Notes: generated by a model from the sequence alone, not told the origin. A DNA stretch of 25,253 nucleotides from an uncultured Acetatifactor sp. (GCA_910584435.1 CAJUAP010000046.1:1-25253); one strand, 5' to 3'; shown: positions 13,871-22,774, numbered from the stretch's first letter. Numbers and translations: made by a program.

Positions 13871-14629
13871 ATGAAGCGGAACAAAATATGGGTAAAAAAT
13901 CTGAATCTGCATTATGGGCAGAAGCATGCGCTGAAAAACATAGATATGGAAATCAGAGAGCATTTCATTACTGCACTCATCGGTCCAAGCGGATGTGGAA
14001 AATCGACTTTTCTTAAATGCCTCAACAGGATGAATGATCAGGTAGAGCATGTACGGATAGAAGGCAGAATATTCTTAGACGGAGAGGATATTTATGATAA
14101 AAGGGTGGATACTGCATTACTGCGGAAAAAGGTGGGAATGGTATTTCAGCAGCCTAATCCCTTTCCTATGAGTATTTATGATAATATTGCCTATGGTCCC
14201 AGGCTTCACGGCATAAAAAATAAAACGGAATTAAGCCGCAGGGTGGAGGAAGCGTTGAGAGATGCGGCTATCTATGAAGAAGTGAAGGAAAATCTCAAAA
14301 AGCCTGCACTGAGCCTTTCGGGCGGACAGCAGCAGAGACTCTGCATTGCAAGGGCGCTTGCAGTGGAGCCGGAAGTGCTGCTGATGGATGAGCCTACTTC
14401 CGCGCTGGATCCGGTTTCCACCCTGAAAATTGAGACATTGATGAAGGCGCTCAGGAAAAAATATACGGTGGTGGTGGTGACGCACAATATGCAGCAGGCG
14501 GCCAGAGTGGCTGATGATACGGCTTTTTTCCTGGCAGGTGAGCTGGTGGAATTCGGTTCTGCGGATCAGATATTCTGCCGGCCCAGGGACAGGAGAACCG
14601 AAGAGTATATTACAGGGCGCTTTGGGTGA
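13871..14629 (+). CDS. pstB: Phosphate ABC transporter ATP-binding protein PstB
   Basis: PstB supplies ATP energy for phosphate import through PstC and PstA. The 252-residue protein has every hallmark: Walker A GPSGCGKST, FQQPNPFPMSIYDNIAYGPR (a PstB-specific stretch with the Q-loop), signature LSGGQQQRLCIARAL, Walker B LLMDEPTSALDP and switch His in VTHNMQQAARV. The length fits the family. ATG 13871 is preceded by AAGGA 5 nt upstream. Unlike the usual pstSCAB-phoU order it is split from pstA by a repeat-bearing regulatory gap and is followed by a phosphate cotransporter instead of phoU. Confidence 0.96.
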   Translation: MKRNKIWVKNLNLHYGQKHALKNIDMEIREHFITALIGPSGCGKSTFLKCLNRMNDQVEHVRIEGRIFLDGEDIYDKRVDTALLRKKVGMVFQQPNPFPMSIYDNIAYGPRLHGIKNKTELSRRVEEALRDAAIYEEVKENLKKPALSLSGGQQQRLCIARALAVEPEVLLMDEPTSALDPVSTLKIETLMKALRKKYTVVVVTHNMQQAARVADDTAFFLAGELVEFGSADQIFCRPRDRRTEEYITGRFG

Positions 14630-14646
14630 TAATAGGAGGTAAACCG

Positions 14647-14673
14647 ATGATGCATTTGATGCGGCAGGGGTGA
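14647..14673 (+). CDS. Eight-codon mini-ORF after pstB
   Basis: A near-perfect ribosome binding site (AGGAGG, about 14635-14640) is followed at 14647 by ATG ATG and six more codons to TGA at 14671-14673, encoding MMHLMRQG. The TGA overlaps an in-frame GTG (14670) of the next gene. It may be a leader peptide that couples translation to the cotransporter, or the remnant of a deleted phoU start. Product function is unproven. Confidence 0.3.
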   Translation: MMHLMRQG

Positions 14674-14693
14674 AAGCACGAGAGAGGGTGTCT

Positions 14694-16487
14694 ATGGATT
14701 TCTTTGATTTTCTGACAATGATAGGCGGATTGGCGCTTTTTCTATATGGGATGCATCTGCTGGGGGAAGGACTGGCGAAAATAGCCGGGGGCAGATTTGA
14801 ACAAATACTGGAGAGGCTGACGGATAATCCCGTTAAGGCAGTATTTATGGGAGCAGGGGTAACGGCGGTGATTCAATCTTCCTCCGCAGCTACCGTCATG
14901 GTAGTAGGGTTTGTCAATTCCGGTATTTTGAAGCTGCAGCAGGCAGTGGGCATCATTATGGGAGCAAATGTGGGTACTACCCTTACATCATGGATTCTGG
15001 GGGCGCAGGGGATTGACAGCAATTCATTTCTGGTGCGTTTGTGTAAGCCGTCCTCTTTTTCCCCTGTTCTGGCAATCACAGGGGTGGTGCTGATGAGCGT
15101 ATCCAGAGGGAGCACTGCTTTACAGAGGGACAGGTCAAGAAGCATAGGGGTGGTTATGGTGGGATTTGCCATTCTAATGTCCGGCATGGATACCATGAGC
15201 AGTGCAGTGAAGCCTTTGGCAGATGTACCGGAATTTACCGGGCTTCTGACCAGATTTACCAATCCCTTCCTGGGAGTGCTGGCAGGAACATTGCTGACAG
15301 CGGTGCTGCAGTCCTCTTCCGCTTCGGTAGGTATATTACAGGCGTTCTGTGCCACCGGCGCTGTGGGATATGGCGCGGCTGTACCGATTATTCTGGGGCA
15401 GAATATCGGTACCTGTGTTACCGCCATGCTTTCTGCTGTGGGAGCAGGTAAGAATGCAAAAAGGGCCGCATTGGTGCATCTCTATTTTAATCTGATAGGA
15501 ACCCTTTTGTTTATGATTGTGTTTTATGTGGTAAATGCAGTAACGCCCCTGGCTTTTTTAGACATGGAAGCCACACCCTTCGGCATTGCAGCGGTTCACA
15601 GCGTGTTCAATATCCTGTCCACCGTTTTCCTGCTGCCTTTTTCGGGAGGGCTGGTGCGGCTGGCATGCCTGTCTGTCCGGGAAGAAGATTTTCCGAAGGA
15701 AACTCATCCGGAGGGAGAAGAGAGTGTATTGCATCTGCTGGATGTGCGCTTCCTGGAAGTGCCTTCTTACGCGGTGGAACGAAGCAGAACGGTGGTGGGC
15801 ATTATGGCAGAATTGGCCGAGAAATCCATGAATCAGGCAATGGGGCTGCTGCAGTCGTATACAGAGGATGCAGCGGATGAAGTGGCGGTATTGGAATGCA
15901 GGGTGGATGCATTGGAGGATGAATTGGGAAGCTATCTGATGAAACTCAGTACCAGGGACATGCCTGAACGGGATAGCCACCTCCTCTCTACCATGCTTCA
16001 CTGCATCAGTGACTTTGAACGAATCTCCGATTATGCCAGAAATATTAAGGAAGCGGCAGAGGAAATGACGGAGAAAGGACTGCAGTTTTCGGAGAAGGCA
16101 TTAGATGAGCTGGCAGTACTTTCCACGGCAATCAGGGATATTCTGAATTTGGCCACGAGAAGCTTCAGGGAAGGAAACCTGCAGCTGGCGAGGCAGGTGG
16201 AGCCTTTGGAGGAAGTCATAGACGGGCTGAATCTGGATATCAGACGCCGGCATGTGAAGCGTCTCAGAAAGGGGAAATGTACAATAGAGCTGGGATTTTT
16301 ATTGTATGATATTGTGATGCATCTGAAGCGGGCGTCGGAACACTGTACCAATATTGCAGTCTGTATGCTGCAGGTCAGCGACGAGGAATTTGATACGCAT
16401 GCCTATCTGGAGAGGCTGAAACAGGATGAGGATATAGAATTCCGCGGTAAGGTATTGGCATATGGGGAACGGTATAAACTGCCGTAA
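14694..16487 (+). CDS. Na/Pi cotransporter (NptA/PNaS family) with PhoU-like C-terminus
   Basis: This 597-residue protein is expected to move phosphate across the membrane with sodium. The N-terminal half (about 1-330) has two repeated halves, each with the family QSSSA signature: GVTAVIQSSSAATVMVVGF and LTAVLQSSSASVGILQAF, plus GANVGTTLTSWI and GQNIGTCVTAML. The C-terminal half (about 360-590) is a helical PhoU-like domain with HLLSTMLHCISDFERISDYARNI, a conserved PhoU-type metal-binding helix, and HLKRASEHCTNIA near the end. I prefer ATG 14694 (after GAGAGGG) to GTG 14670. It follows pstB by 64 bp. The operon has no free phoU; this fused domain may serve that signalling role, though this is inferred. 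Confidence 0.92.
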   Translation: MDFFDFLTMIGGLALFLYGMHLLGEGLAKIAGGRFEQILERLTDNPVKAVFMGAGVTAVIQSSSAATVMVVGFVNSGILKLQQAVGIIMGANVGTTLTSWILGAQGIDSNSFLVRLCKPSSFSPVLAITGVVLMSVSRGSTALQRDRSRSIGVVMVGFAILMSGMDTMSSAVKPLADVPEFTGLLTRFTNPFLGVLAGTLLTAVLQSSSASVGILQAFCATGAVGYGAAVPIILGQNIGTCVTAMLSAVGAGKNAKRAALVHLYFNLIGTLLFMIVFYVVNAVTPLAFLDMEATPFGIAAVHSVFNILSTVFLLPFSGGLVRLACLSVREEDFPKETHPEGEESVLHLLDVRFLEVPSYAVERSRTVVGIMAELAEKSMNQAMGLLQSYTEDAADEVAVLECRVDALEDELGSYLMKLSTRDMPERDSHLLSTMLHCISDFERISDYARNIKEAAEEMTEKGLQFSEKALDELAVLSTAIRDILNLATRSFREGNLQLARQVEPLEEVIDGLNLDIRRRHVKRLRKGKCTIELGFLLYDIVMHLKRASEHCTNIAVCMLQVSDEEFDTHAYLERLKQDEDIEFRGKVLAYGERYKLP

Positions 16488-16570
16488 GGCCGTTTGCCGG
16501 CAATGTGAAATTGAGCCGCTGCACTTCAAGCGGGAATTTATAATCTTCAATGCCGGGTAATAAATTAAAG

Positions 16571-16610
16571 GAATGTCTCAATCAGGAAGAGAATGTCTCA
16601 ATCAGGAAGA
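16571..16610 (+). repeat. Perfect 20-bp tandem duplication
   Basis: GAATGTCTCAATCAGGAAGA occurs twice head to tail at 16571-16590 and 16591-16610. The second copy supplies the first bases of the terminator stem. It looks like a recent slippage event. Confidence 0.85.
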
Positions 16611-16643
16611 ACGCAGACAAGGAAGCCCGTCTGCGTTCTTTTT
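16607..16643 (+). terminator. Terminator of the Na/Pi cotransporter gene
   Basis: A perfect 12-bp stem pairs AAGAACGCAGAC (16607-16618) with GTCTGCGTTCTT (16629-16640), with a 10-nt loop and a T run to 16643. It serves plus-strand transcripts; the minus-strand side lacks a T run, so the convergent gene at 16661 is probably not ended here. Confidence 0.88.
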
Positions 16644-16660
16644 GAAATGTCTTGGAAAGT

Positions 16661-17971
16661 CTATATATTTTCGCCTGTACTGCCGTCTTCGGCATTCTCT
16701 TCCGCAGAAGTATCATCGGGAGCTTTCTTAGGAAGCGTCATTAATACCTTGACAATCCGGTTCTGCTTGATTCCCTGTACTTTCAAACGGATGCCGTTTT
16801 CCAGAGTGACCTCTTCATTGTCTTCCGGTAAACGGTCAAGGCTTTCGATGATAATGCCTCCGATGGAATCATAGTCATTGCTGTCGAGATCTGTTTCCAG
16901 CTCATCATTAATATCATCCAGCTTCATACTGCCTTCCACAAGGTAGGTATATTCATCAATCTCTTTGATGAGTTCTTCTTCATCCGCATCATATTCATCC
17001 CGGATTTCCCCGACAATTTCTTCTAATAAATCTTCCAGGGTGATCATACCTACCGTGGTGCCGTATTCGTTTAGTACAAAAGTGGCACTGGTGGTTTTCT
17101 CACGCAGTTCATAGAGCAGGTCAGCCACTTTCTTGAATTCATATGTATAATGAGCATCACGAAGGATGGATTTAATGTGGAAATCATCACTGTCTGCTGT
17201 GAGAATGAAATCTTTGATATTAATCAGGCCGATAATATTATCCATATCGTCTTCATACACGGGGAGACGGGTATACATGGACTCCCGGAATACGGCGAGA
17301 ACTTCCTGATAAGTGGCATTAATATCCACAGTTACCATATTAATCCTGGGAATCATGATGTCCTTAGCCAAAGCATCCGAAAAGTCAAACACGTTATAGA
17401 TCATTTCTTTTTCTTCGGTTTCGATAACGCCGTCCTCATGACTCACATCAACATAAGTACGCAGTTCCGCTTCTGTCATGGTGGTGATCTTCTTGCTGGG
17501 ATCAATGCGCAGCAGACGCAGTATGCCGTTTGACATTTTATCTACCACGAAGATAACAGGGGTCAGAAGATGCATTAATCCCAAAATAATGCCGCTGTAA
17601 GCCAATGAAATTTTCTCAGAGGAAAGCATTGCCCATGTCTTGGGAACAATTTCACCGCAGAGCAGTACCACAATGGTCAGGATACCGGTGGCGACACCCA
17701 CGGGCAGACTGATGCGCATAGCCAGGGTAGTGGCAAGGGAAGAAGCGGATAAATTTACAACATTGTTGCCGATCAGAATGGCACTCAGCATTTTACTGTA
17801 ATTCTCCAGTATTTTATTCACCTTTGCCGCACGGCGGCTGCCCTCTTCTTCCAGTGCACGCATGCGCACACGGTTGACAGTGCTGAATGCTGTCTCTGCC
17901 GAAGAGAAAAAGCTTGATAGAATCACTAGAATAATAAGAGATACAAATTGTATGACACCTGGGACGTCCAA
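16661..17971 (-). CDS. CNNM/CBS/CorC-type membrane protein (HlyC/CorC family)
   Basis: This 436-residue protein belongs to the family annotated as hemolysin C or magnesium/cobalt efflux, probably an ion transporter. It has a CNNM (DUF21) membrane domain at about 5-180, with ILSSFFSSAETAFSTVNR and LCGEIVPKTWA, a pair of CBS domains at about 205-335 (MIPRINMVTVDI, RLPVYEDDMDNIIGLI, ATFVLNEYGTTVGMITLED, LLEEIVGEI) and a C-terminal CorC-type domain at about 345-425 (YLVEGSMKLDDINDEL, TLENGIRLKV). CBS pairs often bind adenosine nucleotides. The start is TTG at 17971-17969, with AGGAG 10 nt upstream. The last 20 residues are acidic. Claims of hemolysis for the family are poorly supported. Confidence 0.92.
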   Translation of the reverse strand: MDVPGVIQFVSLIILVILSSFFSSAETAFSTVNRVRMRALEEEGSRRAAKVNKILENYSKMLSAILIGNNVVNLSASSLATTLAMRISLPVGVATGILTIVVLLCGEIVPKTWAMLSSEKISLAYSGIILGLMHLLTPVIFVVDKMSNGILRLLRIDPSKKITTMTEAELRTYVDVSHEDGVIETEEKEMIYNVFDFSDALAKDIMIPRINMVTVDINATYQEVLAVFRESMYTRLPVYEDDMDNIIGLINIKDFILTADSDDFHIKSILRDAHYTYEFKKVADLLYELREKTTSATFVLNEYGTTVGMITLEDLLEEIVGEIRDEYDADEEELIKEIDEYTYLVEGSMKLDDINDELETDLDSNDYDSIGGIIIESLDRLPEDNEEVTLENGIRLKVQGIKQNRIVKVLMTLPKKAPDDTSAEENAEDGSTGENI

Positions 17972-18027
17972 AAATAATTCACTCCTTTTTTTTATAATAT
18001 TGTATGGATTCTAATATTTCAAAATTT

Positions 18028-18057
18028 AATATACTATATTTTCCTAATAGTTGTCAA
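18028..18057 (-). promoter_or_regulatory. Promoter of the CNNM/CorC-type gene
   Basis: On the minus strand a perfect TTGACA (complement of 18052-18057) is followed after 18 bp by TATATT (complement of 18028-18033). This is 57 bp upstream of the TTG start. The rest of the divergent gap to 18120 shows only AT-rich DNA and no clear plus-strand promoter. Confidence 0.65.
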
Positions 18058-18120
18058 GTTCCTGAACTTGTATGCATATGATTTAATAAAAAGTTTATAG
18101 TGTCGGGAGGATGAGATCGG

Positions 18121-18516
18121 ATGCTGCATACGGAACAGGAGGAACGGATTTCGGATATGGAGGGAATTCCGGTATGGTTTTTACTGAAAAGCCTGCTTTT
18201 TTCGTACATATTAACAGGGGTTATGCTCGTGGTTCTTGCTTTTTTGCTGTATAAGCTGGGGTTAAGCGAGAAGATTGTCTCTATTGCAATCATTGTCATA
18301 TATGTGGCTGCAACGCTGTTTGCCGGTTTTGTCACAGGAAAGAAAATGCAGAATCGGAGGTTTCTGTGGGGGCTTTTCATGGGAGGCGCATATTTTCTGG
18401 TATTGGCGGCAGTTTCTTTCTGTATGGGTGAGGACGGAATTCAAGTGGGAAGTTCACTGCTGACCACACTGGTACTATGTGCCGGAGGCGGAATGCTTGG
18501 GGGAATGTTAAGCTGA
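18121..18516 (+). CDS. TIGR04086-like four-helix membrane protein
   Basis: A 131-residue protein with four hydrophobic helices at about 22-44, 51-69, 80-99 and 109-129, two with Gly-rich ends (GFVTGKK, AGGGMLGGMLS). Its length, topology and position immediately upstream of scfA/scfB fit the TIGR04086 family, small membrane proteins commonly encoded next to the SCIFF genes in Clostridia. Its role is not known; it might help in export or membrane placement of the peptide. GGGAGG lies 10 nt upstream of the ATG. The scfA promoter begins 34 bp after its stop, so it and scfA may be transcribed separately. Confidence 0.75.
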   Translation: MLHTEQEERISDMEGIPVWFLLKSLLFSYILTGVMLVVLAFLLYKLGLSEKIVSIAIIVIYVAATLFAGFVTGKKMQNRRFLWGLFMGGAYFLVLAAVSFCMGEDGIQVGSSLLTTLVLCAGGGMLGGMLS

Positions 18517-18549
18517 ACCGTGATTTTGCATTTATTTTCAAAAAAACCT

Positions 18550-18577
18550 TTTACAATTGAGATTTTTATGTTATACT
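18550..18577 (+). promoter_or_regulatory. Promoter of the SCIFF peptide gene
   Basis: TTTACA (18550-18555) and TATACT (18572-18577) are separated by 16 bp in AT-rich DNA, about 90 bp upstream of the scfA start. The spacing and AT content support a sigma-A promoter, giving scfA its own start despite the upstream membrane gene. Confidence 0.6.
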
Positions 18578-18666
18578 ACATTATATTTACAAATTTGCGG
18601 GCAGAGAGATTGTCATTCAATTATGATATGACGGCTGCAGAGAAGAACATAAGGAGGCTTACTGTT

Positions 18667-18819
18667 ATGAAGCATATTAAGACTTTGACCACCAGAAATC
18701 TGAAGGAATCCATGAAGAAGGGCGGCTGCGGCGAGTGCCAGACTTCCTGCCAGTCTGCATGCAAGACTTCCTGTACGGTTGGAAATCAGAGTTGTGAGCA
18801 GGTGAAAACGGAAATCTAA
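18667..18819 (+). CDS. scfA: SCIFF ribosomal peptide precursor
   Basis: SCIFF means six cysteines in forty-five residues, a precursor of a ribosomally made, post-translationally modified peptide found in nearly all Clostridia. The 50-residue product begins MKHIKTLTTRNL, a leader typical of the family, and its six cysteines are at 21, 24, 28, 32, 36 and 43, mostly as CxxxC steps (QTSC, QSAC, KTSC). In the Clostridium thermocellum homologue a radical SAM enzyme makes a thioether link between a Cys and a Thr; from memory these are residues 32 and 37, and here residues 32 and 37 are also Cys and Thr. AAGGAGG at 18651-18657 gives a strong ribosome binding site. The maturase gene follows after 118 bp. 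The mature role of the peptide is not known. Confidence 0.96.
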   Translation: MKHIKTLTTRNLKESMKKGGCGECQTSCQSACKTSCTVGNQSCEQVKTEI

Positions 18820-18889
18820 GGAAGCAGGCTGTTTATGCTCGTCTGGGCGGTGGATGGCAGTTGCAGGTTAGAACTTATAGTATGAGTGC

Positions 18890-18913
18890 AAGCAGCGATT
18901 TCTGTCGCTGCTT
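18890..18913 (+). promoter_or_regulatory. Hairpin between the SCIFF peptide and its maturase
   Basis: AAGCAGCGA (18890-18898) pairs perfectly with TCGCTGCTT (18905-18913) across a 6-nt loop. Only two T follow, so it would be a partial terminator or an RNA end protector. It lies 24 nt before the scfB start and could keep peptide RNA more abundant than maturase RNA. Confidence 0.6.
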
Positions 18914-18937
18914 AAACTTTGTGAAAGGAAAACAAAA

Positions 18938-20323
18938 GTGATACACCAATACAAAAGCAATGGATACAATATTGTAATTGATGTAAACAGCGGTTCTATC
19001 CATGTAGTGGATGATATCGTCTATGATATGATTCCATTGGTGGAACCCCTTGTCAATGAGGGCATTAAAGATGCCGATACCATTCGGGCAGCCGTGTTGA
19101 ATATTGCAAATCTTCCCTGTCCGGAGGAAGAAATTGCGGAAGCGGTGGACGAGCTGCTCCTGCTGGAGTCCATGGGACAGTTATTTGCACCGGATATCTA
19201 TGAGAATTATGTGTTTGATTTTAAGAAACGGGAGACGGTGGTGAAGGCTCTCTGTCTTCACATTGCCCATGACTGTAATCTGGCCTGTCAGTATTGTTTT
19301 GCGGAAGAGGGCGAGTACCATGGAAGGCGTGCTTTGATGAGCTTTGATGTGGGCAGAAAGGCGTTGGATTTCCTGGTGGCTAATTCCGGCAGCCGTGTGA
19401 ATCTGGAAGTGGATTTCTTCGGCGGAGAACCATTGATGAACTGGCAGGTGGTAAAGGAATTGGTGGAGTACGGCAGGAGCCTGGAAGAACCTAATCACAA
19501 AAAATTCCGTTTTACGTTGACGACAAATGGTGTTCTGCTGAATGATGAGATTTTGGATTTCGCTAATCGGGAGATGGCGAATCTGGTGTTGAGCATTGAC
19601 GGCCGCAGGGAAGTTCATGATGCCATGCGTCCCTTCCGGGGCGGACAGGGAAGTTATGATCTGATCGTGCCCAAGTTTCAGAAGGCGGCCGAGAGCAGGG
19701 AGCAGACGAATTATTATGTCAGGGGTACTTTTACGCATAATAATCTTGACTTCTCGGAGGATGTGATACATCTTGCGGATCTGGGGTTTCGGCAGATTTC
19801 TGTGGAACCGGTGGTGGCGAAACCTACGGATTCCTATGCCATTACACCGGCGGACATTCCCAGGTTGAAGGAAGAATATGATAAGCTGGCGCTGGAGATG
19901 ATAAAACGCAGAGAAGCCGGGAGGGAGTTCCATTTCTTTCATTTTAACATAGACCTGGAAGGCGGCCCCTGTGTGGCGAAGAGGCTTTCGGGCTGTGGGT
20001 CGGGGACGGAGTATCTGGCCGTGACTCCCTGGGGCGATTTCTACCCATGCCATCAGTTTGTGGGAAATGAGAAGTTTCTTATGGGCAATGTGGATGAGGG
20101 AATTGTCCGTAAGGATATTCAGGATATGTTTAAATGCTGTAACGTCTATGCAAAAGATAAATGTAAGAGATGTTTTGCCAGGTTCTATTGCAGCGGCGGA
20201 TGTGCCGCCAACGCATATAACTTCCATGGAGATATCAATGATGCTTACGATGTGGGCTGTGAGCTTCAGAGAAAACGGGTGGAGTGTGCGATCATGTTGA
20301 AAATTCATGAGAATGGGATGTGA
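18938..20323 (+). CDS. scfB: SCIFF peptide maturase, radical SAM/SPASM enzyme
   Basis: This 461-residue cytoplasmic enzyme is the partner of the SCIFF precursor and forms thioether links on its cysteines. Residues 1-95 resemble a peptide-recognition domain (YNIVIDVNSGSIHVVDD). The radical SAM cluster motif CNLACQYC has cysteines at 113, 117 and 120; FFGGEPLMNW is the usual GGEP region and LSIDGRREVHDAMRP a further hallmark. The C-terminal SPASM region holds the extra cysteines for auxiliary iron-sulfur clusters: CGSG, YPCHQFVGNEKFLMGNV, CCNVYAKDKCKRC, YCSGGCAANAYN and a final GCELQ. The start is GTG 18938 with AAAGGA 8 nt upstream. The gene lies between scfA and secDF, the order I associate with many Clostridia. 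Confidence 0.96.
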   Translation: MIHQYKSNGYNIVIDVNSGSIHVVDDIVYDMIPLVEPLVNEGIKDADTIRAAVLNIANLPCPEEEIAEAVDELLLLESMGQLFAPDIYENYVFDFKKRETVVKALCLHIAHDCNLACQYCFAEEGEYHGRRALMSFDVGRKALDFLVANSGSRVNLEVDFFGGEPLMNWQVVKELVEYGRSLEEPNHKKFRFTLTTNGVLLNDEILDFANREMANLVLSIDGRREVHDAMRPFRGGQGSYDLIVPKFQKAAESREQTNYYVRGTFTHNNLDFSEDVIHLADLGFRQISVEPVVAKPTDSYAITPADIPRLKEEYDKLALEMIKRREAGREFHFFHFNIDLEGGPCVAKRLSGCGSGTEYLAVTPWGDFYPCHQFVGNEKFLMGNVDEGIVRKDIQDMFKCCNVYAKDKCKRCFARFYCSGGCAANAYNFHGDINDAYDVGCELQRKRVECAIMLKIHENGM

Positions 20324-20469
20324 TTTCCGCGCAGAATTGCTGATGCATACGGAAAAGAAAATGCAGGCATGGACCGGGAAGAAGTAAATCAGGGGTAAGA
20401 AATTTACAGGCAGGAGAGTGGAATAAGTTCGGAAATGTGATAATTTCGGATGGGAAACGGAGGTATGAT

Positions 20470-22743
20470 ATGAAAAAGAACAATGCGATTGTGACTTTGC
20501 TCTGCATTCTTCTGGTTTTGGCCGGCGTTGTATATGTTGATATCTTCGGCGTGAATCCAGAGGGTGACGGGAGTGCTTCTGATATTAATCTGGGGCTTGA
20601 TCTGGCCGGCGGAGTCAGTATTACGTATCAGGTAGTGGGAGAAGGAACTCCCAGTGCTACCGATATGAGCGATACCATTGCAAAGCTGCAGAAGCGTGTG
20701 GAAAATTACAGTACGGAGGCCATTGTCTATCAGGAGGGTACTGACAGAATTAATATTGAGATTCCGGGTGTCAGCGATGCCAATGCGATTCTTCAGGAGT
20801 TAGGCAGACCGGGAACATTGTATTTTATCGCACAGACGGACCCTGAGGGCAATGTAAATTACAGCCAGCAGGCAGTGCAGAATTATGACGGCAGTTATGG
20901 GTATGCCTATGTGTTGAATAAAACCATTGATGAGCTTCTGGAAGACGGCTCCATTCTGGTACAGGGGACCGATGTGGAGGATGCTCGTGCAGGCTCCACC
21001 AGGACAAACGATACCCTGCAGAATGTGGTGTATGCAGTTGATCTGACCATGACGGAAGAAGGACGGGAAAAATTTGCACAGGCTACACAGAATGCCTGCG
21101 AGAAAGGTGAGACCCTTGCCATTTATTATGACGGCAGCATTATCAGTGCGCCAAGGGTGAATGTTGCGATTACGGACGGAAATGCGCAGATTTCTCCCAT
21201 GGAATCTTATGAGAGAGCCGAAAGTCTTGCATCTACCATCCGTATCGGCGGGTTGAAACTGGAACTGGAGGAACTGCATTCCAAGGTGGTTGGGGCACAG
21301 CTTGGTGTGGAAGCCATTGATACCAGTTTAAAGGCGGGGGCTATCGGTCTTGGCATCGTTATTGTATTTATGATTGTTGTATACCTGGTTCCCGGCGTGG
21401 CATCCGCCATTGGCTTATTGGCATATGTTGCATTGGTGATCTTATTGCTGAATGGTTTTGATATGACATTGACATTGTCAGGTGTGGCGGGCATTATTCT
21501 GTCCATTGGTATGGCAGTGGATGCAAATGTGATTATCTTTGCCCGTATCAGAGAGGAACTGGCGCTTGGGAAAAGTGTCAGGAGTGCGATAAAAAGCGGA
21601 TTTGACAAGGCGTTATCCGCTATTGTGGACGGCAATGTGACGACTTTGATTGCGGCGGGTGTGCTTCTGCTGCTGGGGCCGGGCACCGTAAAAGGGTTTG
21701 CGCAGACATTGGCTCTGGGCATTGTGCTGTCCATGTTTACCGCATTGGTTGTGACCAGATACCTGATTTATGCCTTCTATGCACTTGGATTGAAGAGCGA
21801 GAAGTTTTATGGTGTCGGGAAGGAACATAAGGCATGGGATTTCTTGTCTAAGAAAGGGATTTGTTTTGGGATTTCTCTGGCAGTGATTGTTGCAGGATTT
21901 GTAGTAATGGGAGTAAATAAGGTGTCTGCCGGAGATGCGCTGAATTACAGTCTGGAGTTCAAAGGCGGTACGGCGACCACGGTTATTTTCCAGGAAGCCA
22001 TGACTTTGGAGGATGCCAATACCAGGGTGGTGCCTTTGATTGAGGAAATTACCGGCAGTACCGTACAGATTCAGACAGTGCAGGATTCCAGCGAGGTGAT
22101 TTTCAAGACCGGTTCATTGAATATTGAACAGAGGGAAGCATTGAATCAGATGTTCGTGGATAATTTCGGGGTTGATGAGAAAATGATCACTTCCGAAACC
22201 ATCAGTTCCACCATCAGCAGTGAAATGAAATCAGATACGGTGATTGCCGTGGTAGTTGCCATTCTCTGTATGCTGGTGTATATCAGGATTCGTTTCAGCG
22301 ATATCCGCTTTGGTGTCAGCAGTATTGCGGCACTGTTACATGATGTGCTGGTGGTATTGGCTTTCTACGCGGCGGCGAAGGTCTCCGTGAGCAATACCTT
22401 TGTGGCCTGTATGCTGACCATTGTAGGATATTCCATCAATGCTACCATTGTGATTTTTGACCGCATCCGTGAAAATATGGGTATCATGACCCGCAAGGGG
22501 GATTTGAAGGAGGTTGTGAACAGGAGTATTACACAGACTATATCCAGAAGCATTTTCACTTCCCTGACCACATTTATCATGGTGGCGGTGCTGTATGTTA
22601 TGGGTGTCACAAGCATCCGCGATTTTGCACTTCCTTTGATGGTAGGTATTATCTGCGGTGCATATTCTTCCATCTGTCTGGCGGGCGGTTTGTGGTATGT
22701 ATTGCGGATGAAATTTGTTCCGAAGGCGAAGCAGGAGAATTGA
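20470..22743 (+). CDS. secDF: Protein translocase subunit SecD/SecF fusion
   Basis: SecDF uses the ion gradient to help pull exported proteins through the SecYEG channel. The 757-residue protein fuses SecD and SecF. SecD landmarks are an N-terminal helix (about 7-23), LGLDLAGG at 41-48, a large extracytoplasmic domain, GLGIVIVFMIVVYLVPG and SIGMAVDANVIIFARIREE. SecF starts at about 440 and has LEFKGGT (FKGG begins near 497), TVIAVVVAILCMLVYIRIRF, and GYSINATIVIFDRIRENMG. About twelve membrane segments are expected. ATG 20470 with GGAGG 6-7 nt upstream is preferred to an ATG at 20437, which has no ribosome binding site. Single fused SecDF proteins are common in Firmicutes. It follows scfB by 146 bp, in which I see no clear promoter. 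Confidence 0.95.
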   Translation: MKKNNAIVTLLCILLVLAGVVYVDIFGVNPEGDGSASDINLGLDLAGGVSITYQVVGEGTPSATDMSDTIAKLQKRVENYSTEAIVYQEGTDRINIEIPGVSDANAILQELGRPGTLYFIAQTDPEGNVNYSQQAVQNYDGSYGYAYVLNKTIDELLEDGSILVQGTDVEDARAGSTRTNDTLQNVVYAVDLTMTEEGREKFAQATQNACEKGETLAIYYDGSIISAPRVNVAITDGNAQISPMESYERAESLASTIRIGGLKLELEELHSKVVGAQLGVEAIDTSLKAGAIGLGIVIVFMIVVYLVPGVASAIGLLAYVALVILLLNGFDMTLTLSGVAGIILSIGMAVDANVIIFARIREELALGKSVRSAIKSGFDKALSAIVDGNVTTLIAAGVLLLLGPGTVKGFAQTLALGIVLSMFTALVVTRYLIYAFYALGLKSEKFYGVGKEHKAWDFLSKKGICFGISLAVIVAGFVVMGVNKVSAGDALNYSLEFKGGTATTVIFQEAMTLEDANTRVVPLIEEITGSTVQIQTVQDSSEVIFKTGSLNIEQREALNQMFVDNFGVDEKMITSETISSTISSEMKSDTVIAVVVAILCMLVYIRIRFSDIRFGVSSIAALLHDVLVVLAFYAAAKVSVSNTFVACMLTIVGYSINATIVIFDRIRENMGIMTRKGDLKEVVNRSITQTISRSIFTSLTTFIMVAVLYVMGVTSIRDFALPLMVGIICGAYSSICLAGGLWYVLRMKFVPKAKQEN

Positions 22744-22774
22744 AAAATGACAGCTTTTATGTCTGAATAAGGGT

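Noticed and set aside
14670..14693. GTG 14670 as start of the Na/Pi cotransporter
   Set aside because: The family-like sequence begins at ATG 14694, which has its own GAGAGGG site; the eight extra residues are charged and precede the first helix.
18820..18937. Second small peptide gene between scfA and scfB
   Set aside because: Frames are short, without a ribosome binding site, and the region is better explained by the hairpin.
19181..20308. 375-codon open frame on the minus strand
   Set aside because: It lies entirely inside scfB, has a low-complexity His/Ile-rich product and no ribosome binding site; it is a shadow.
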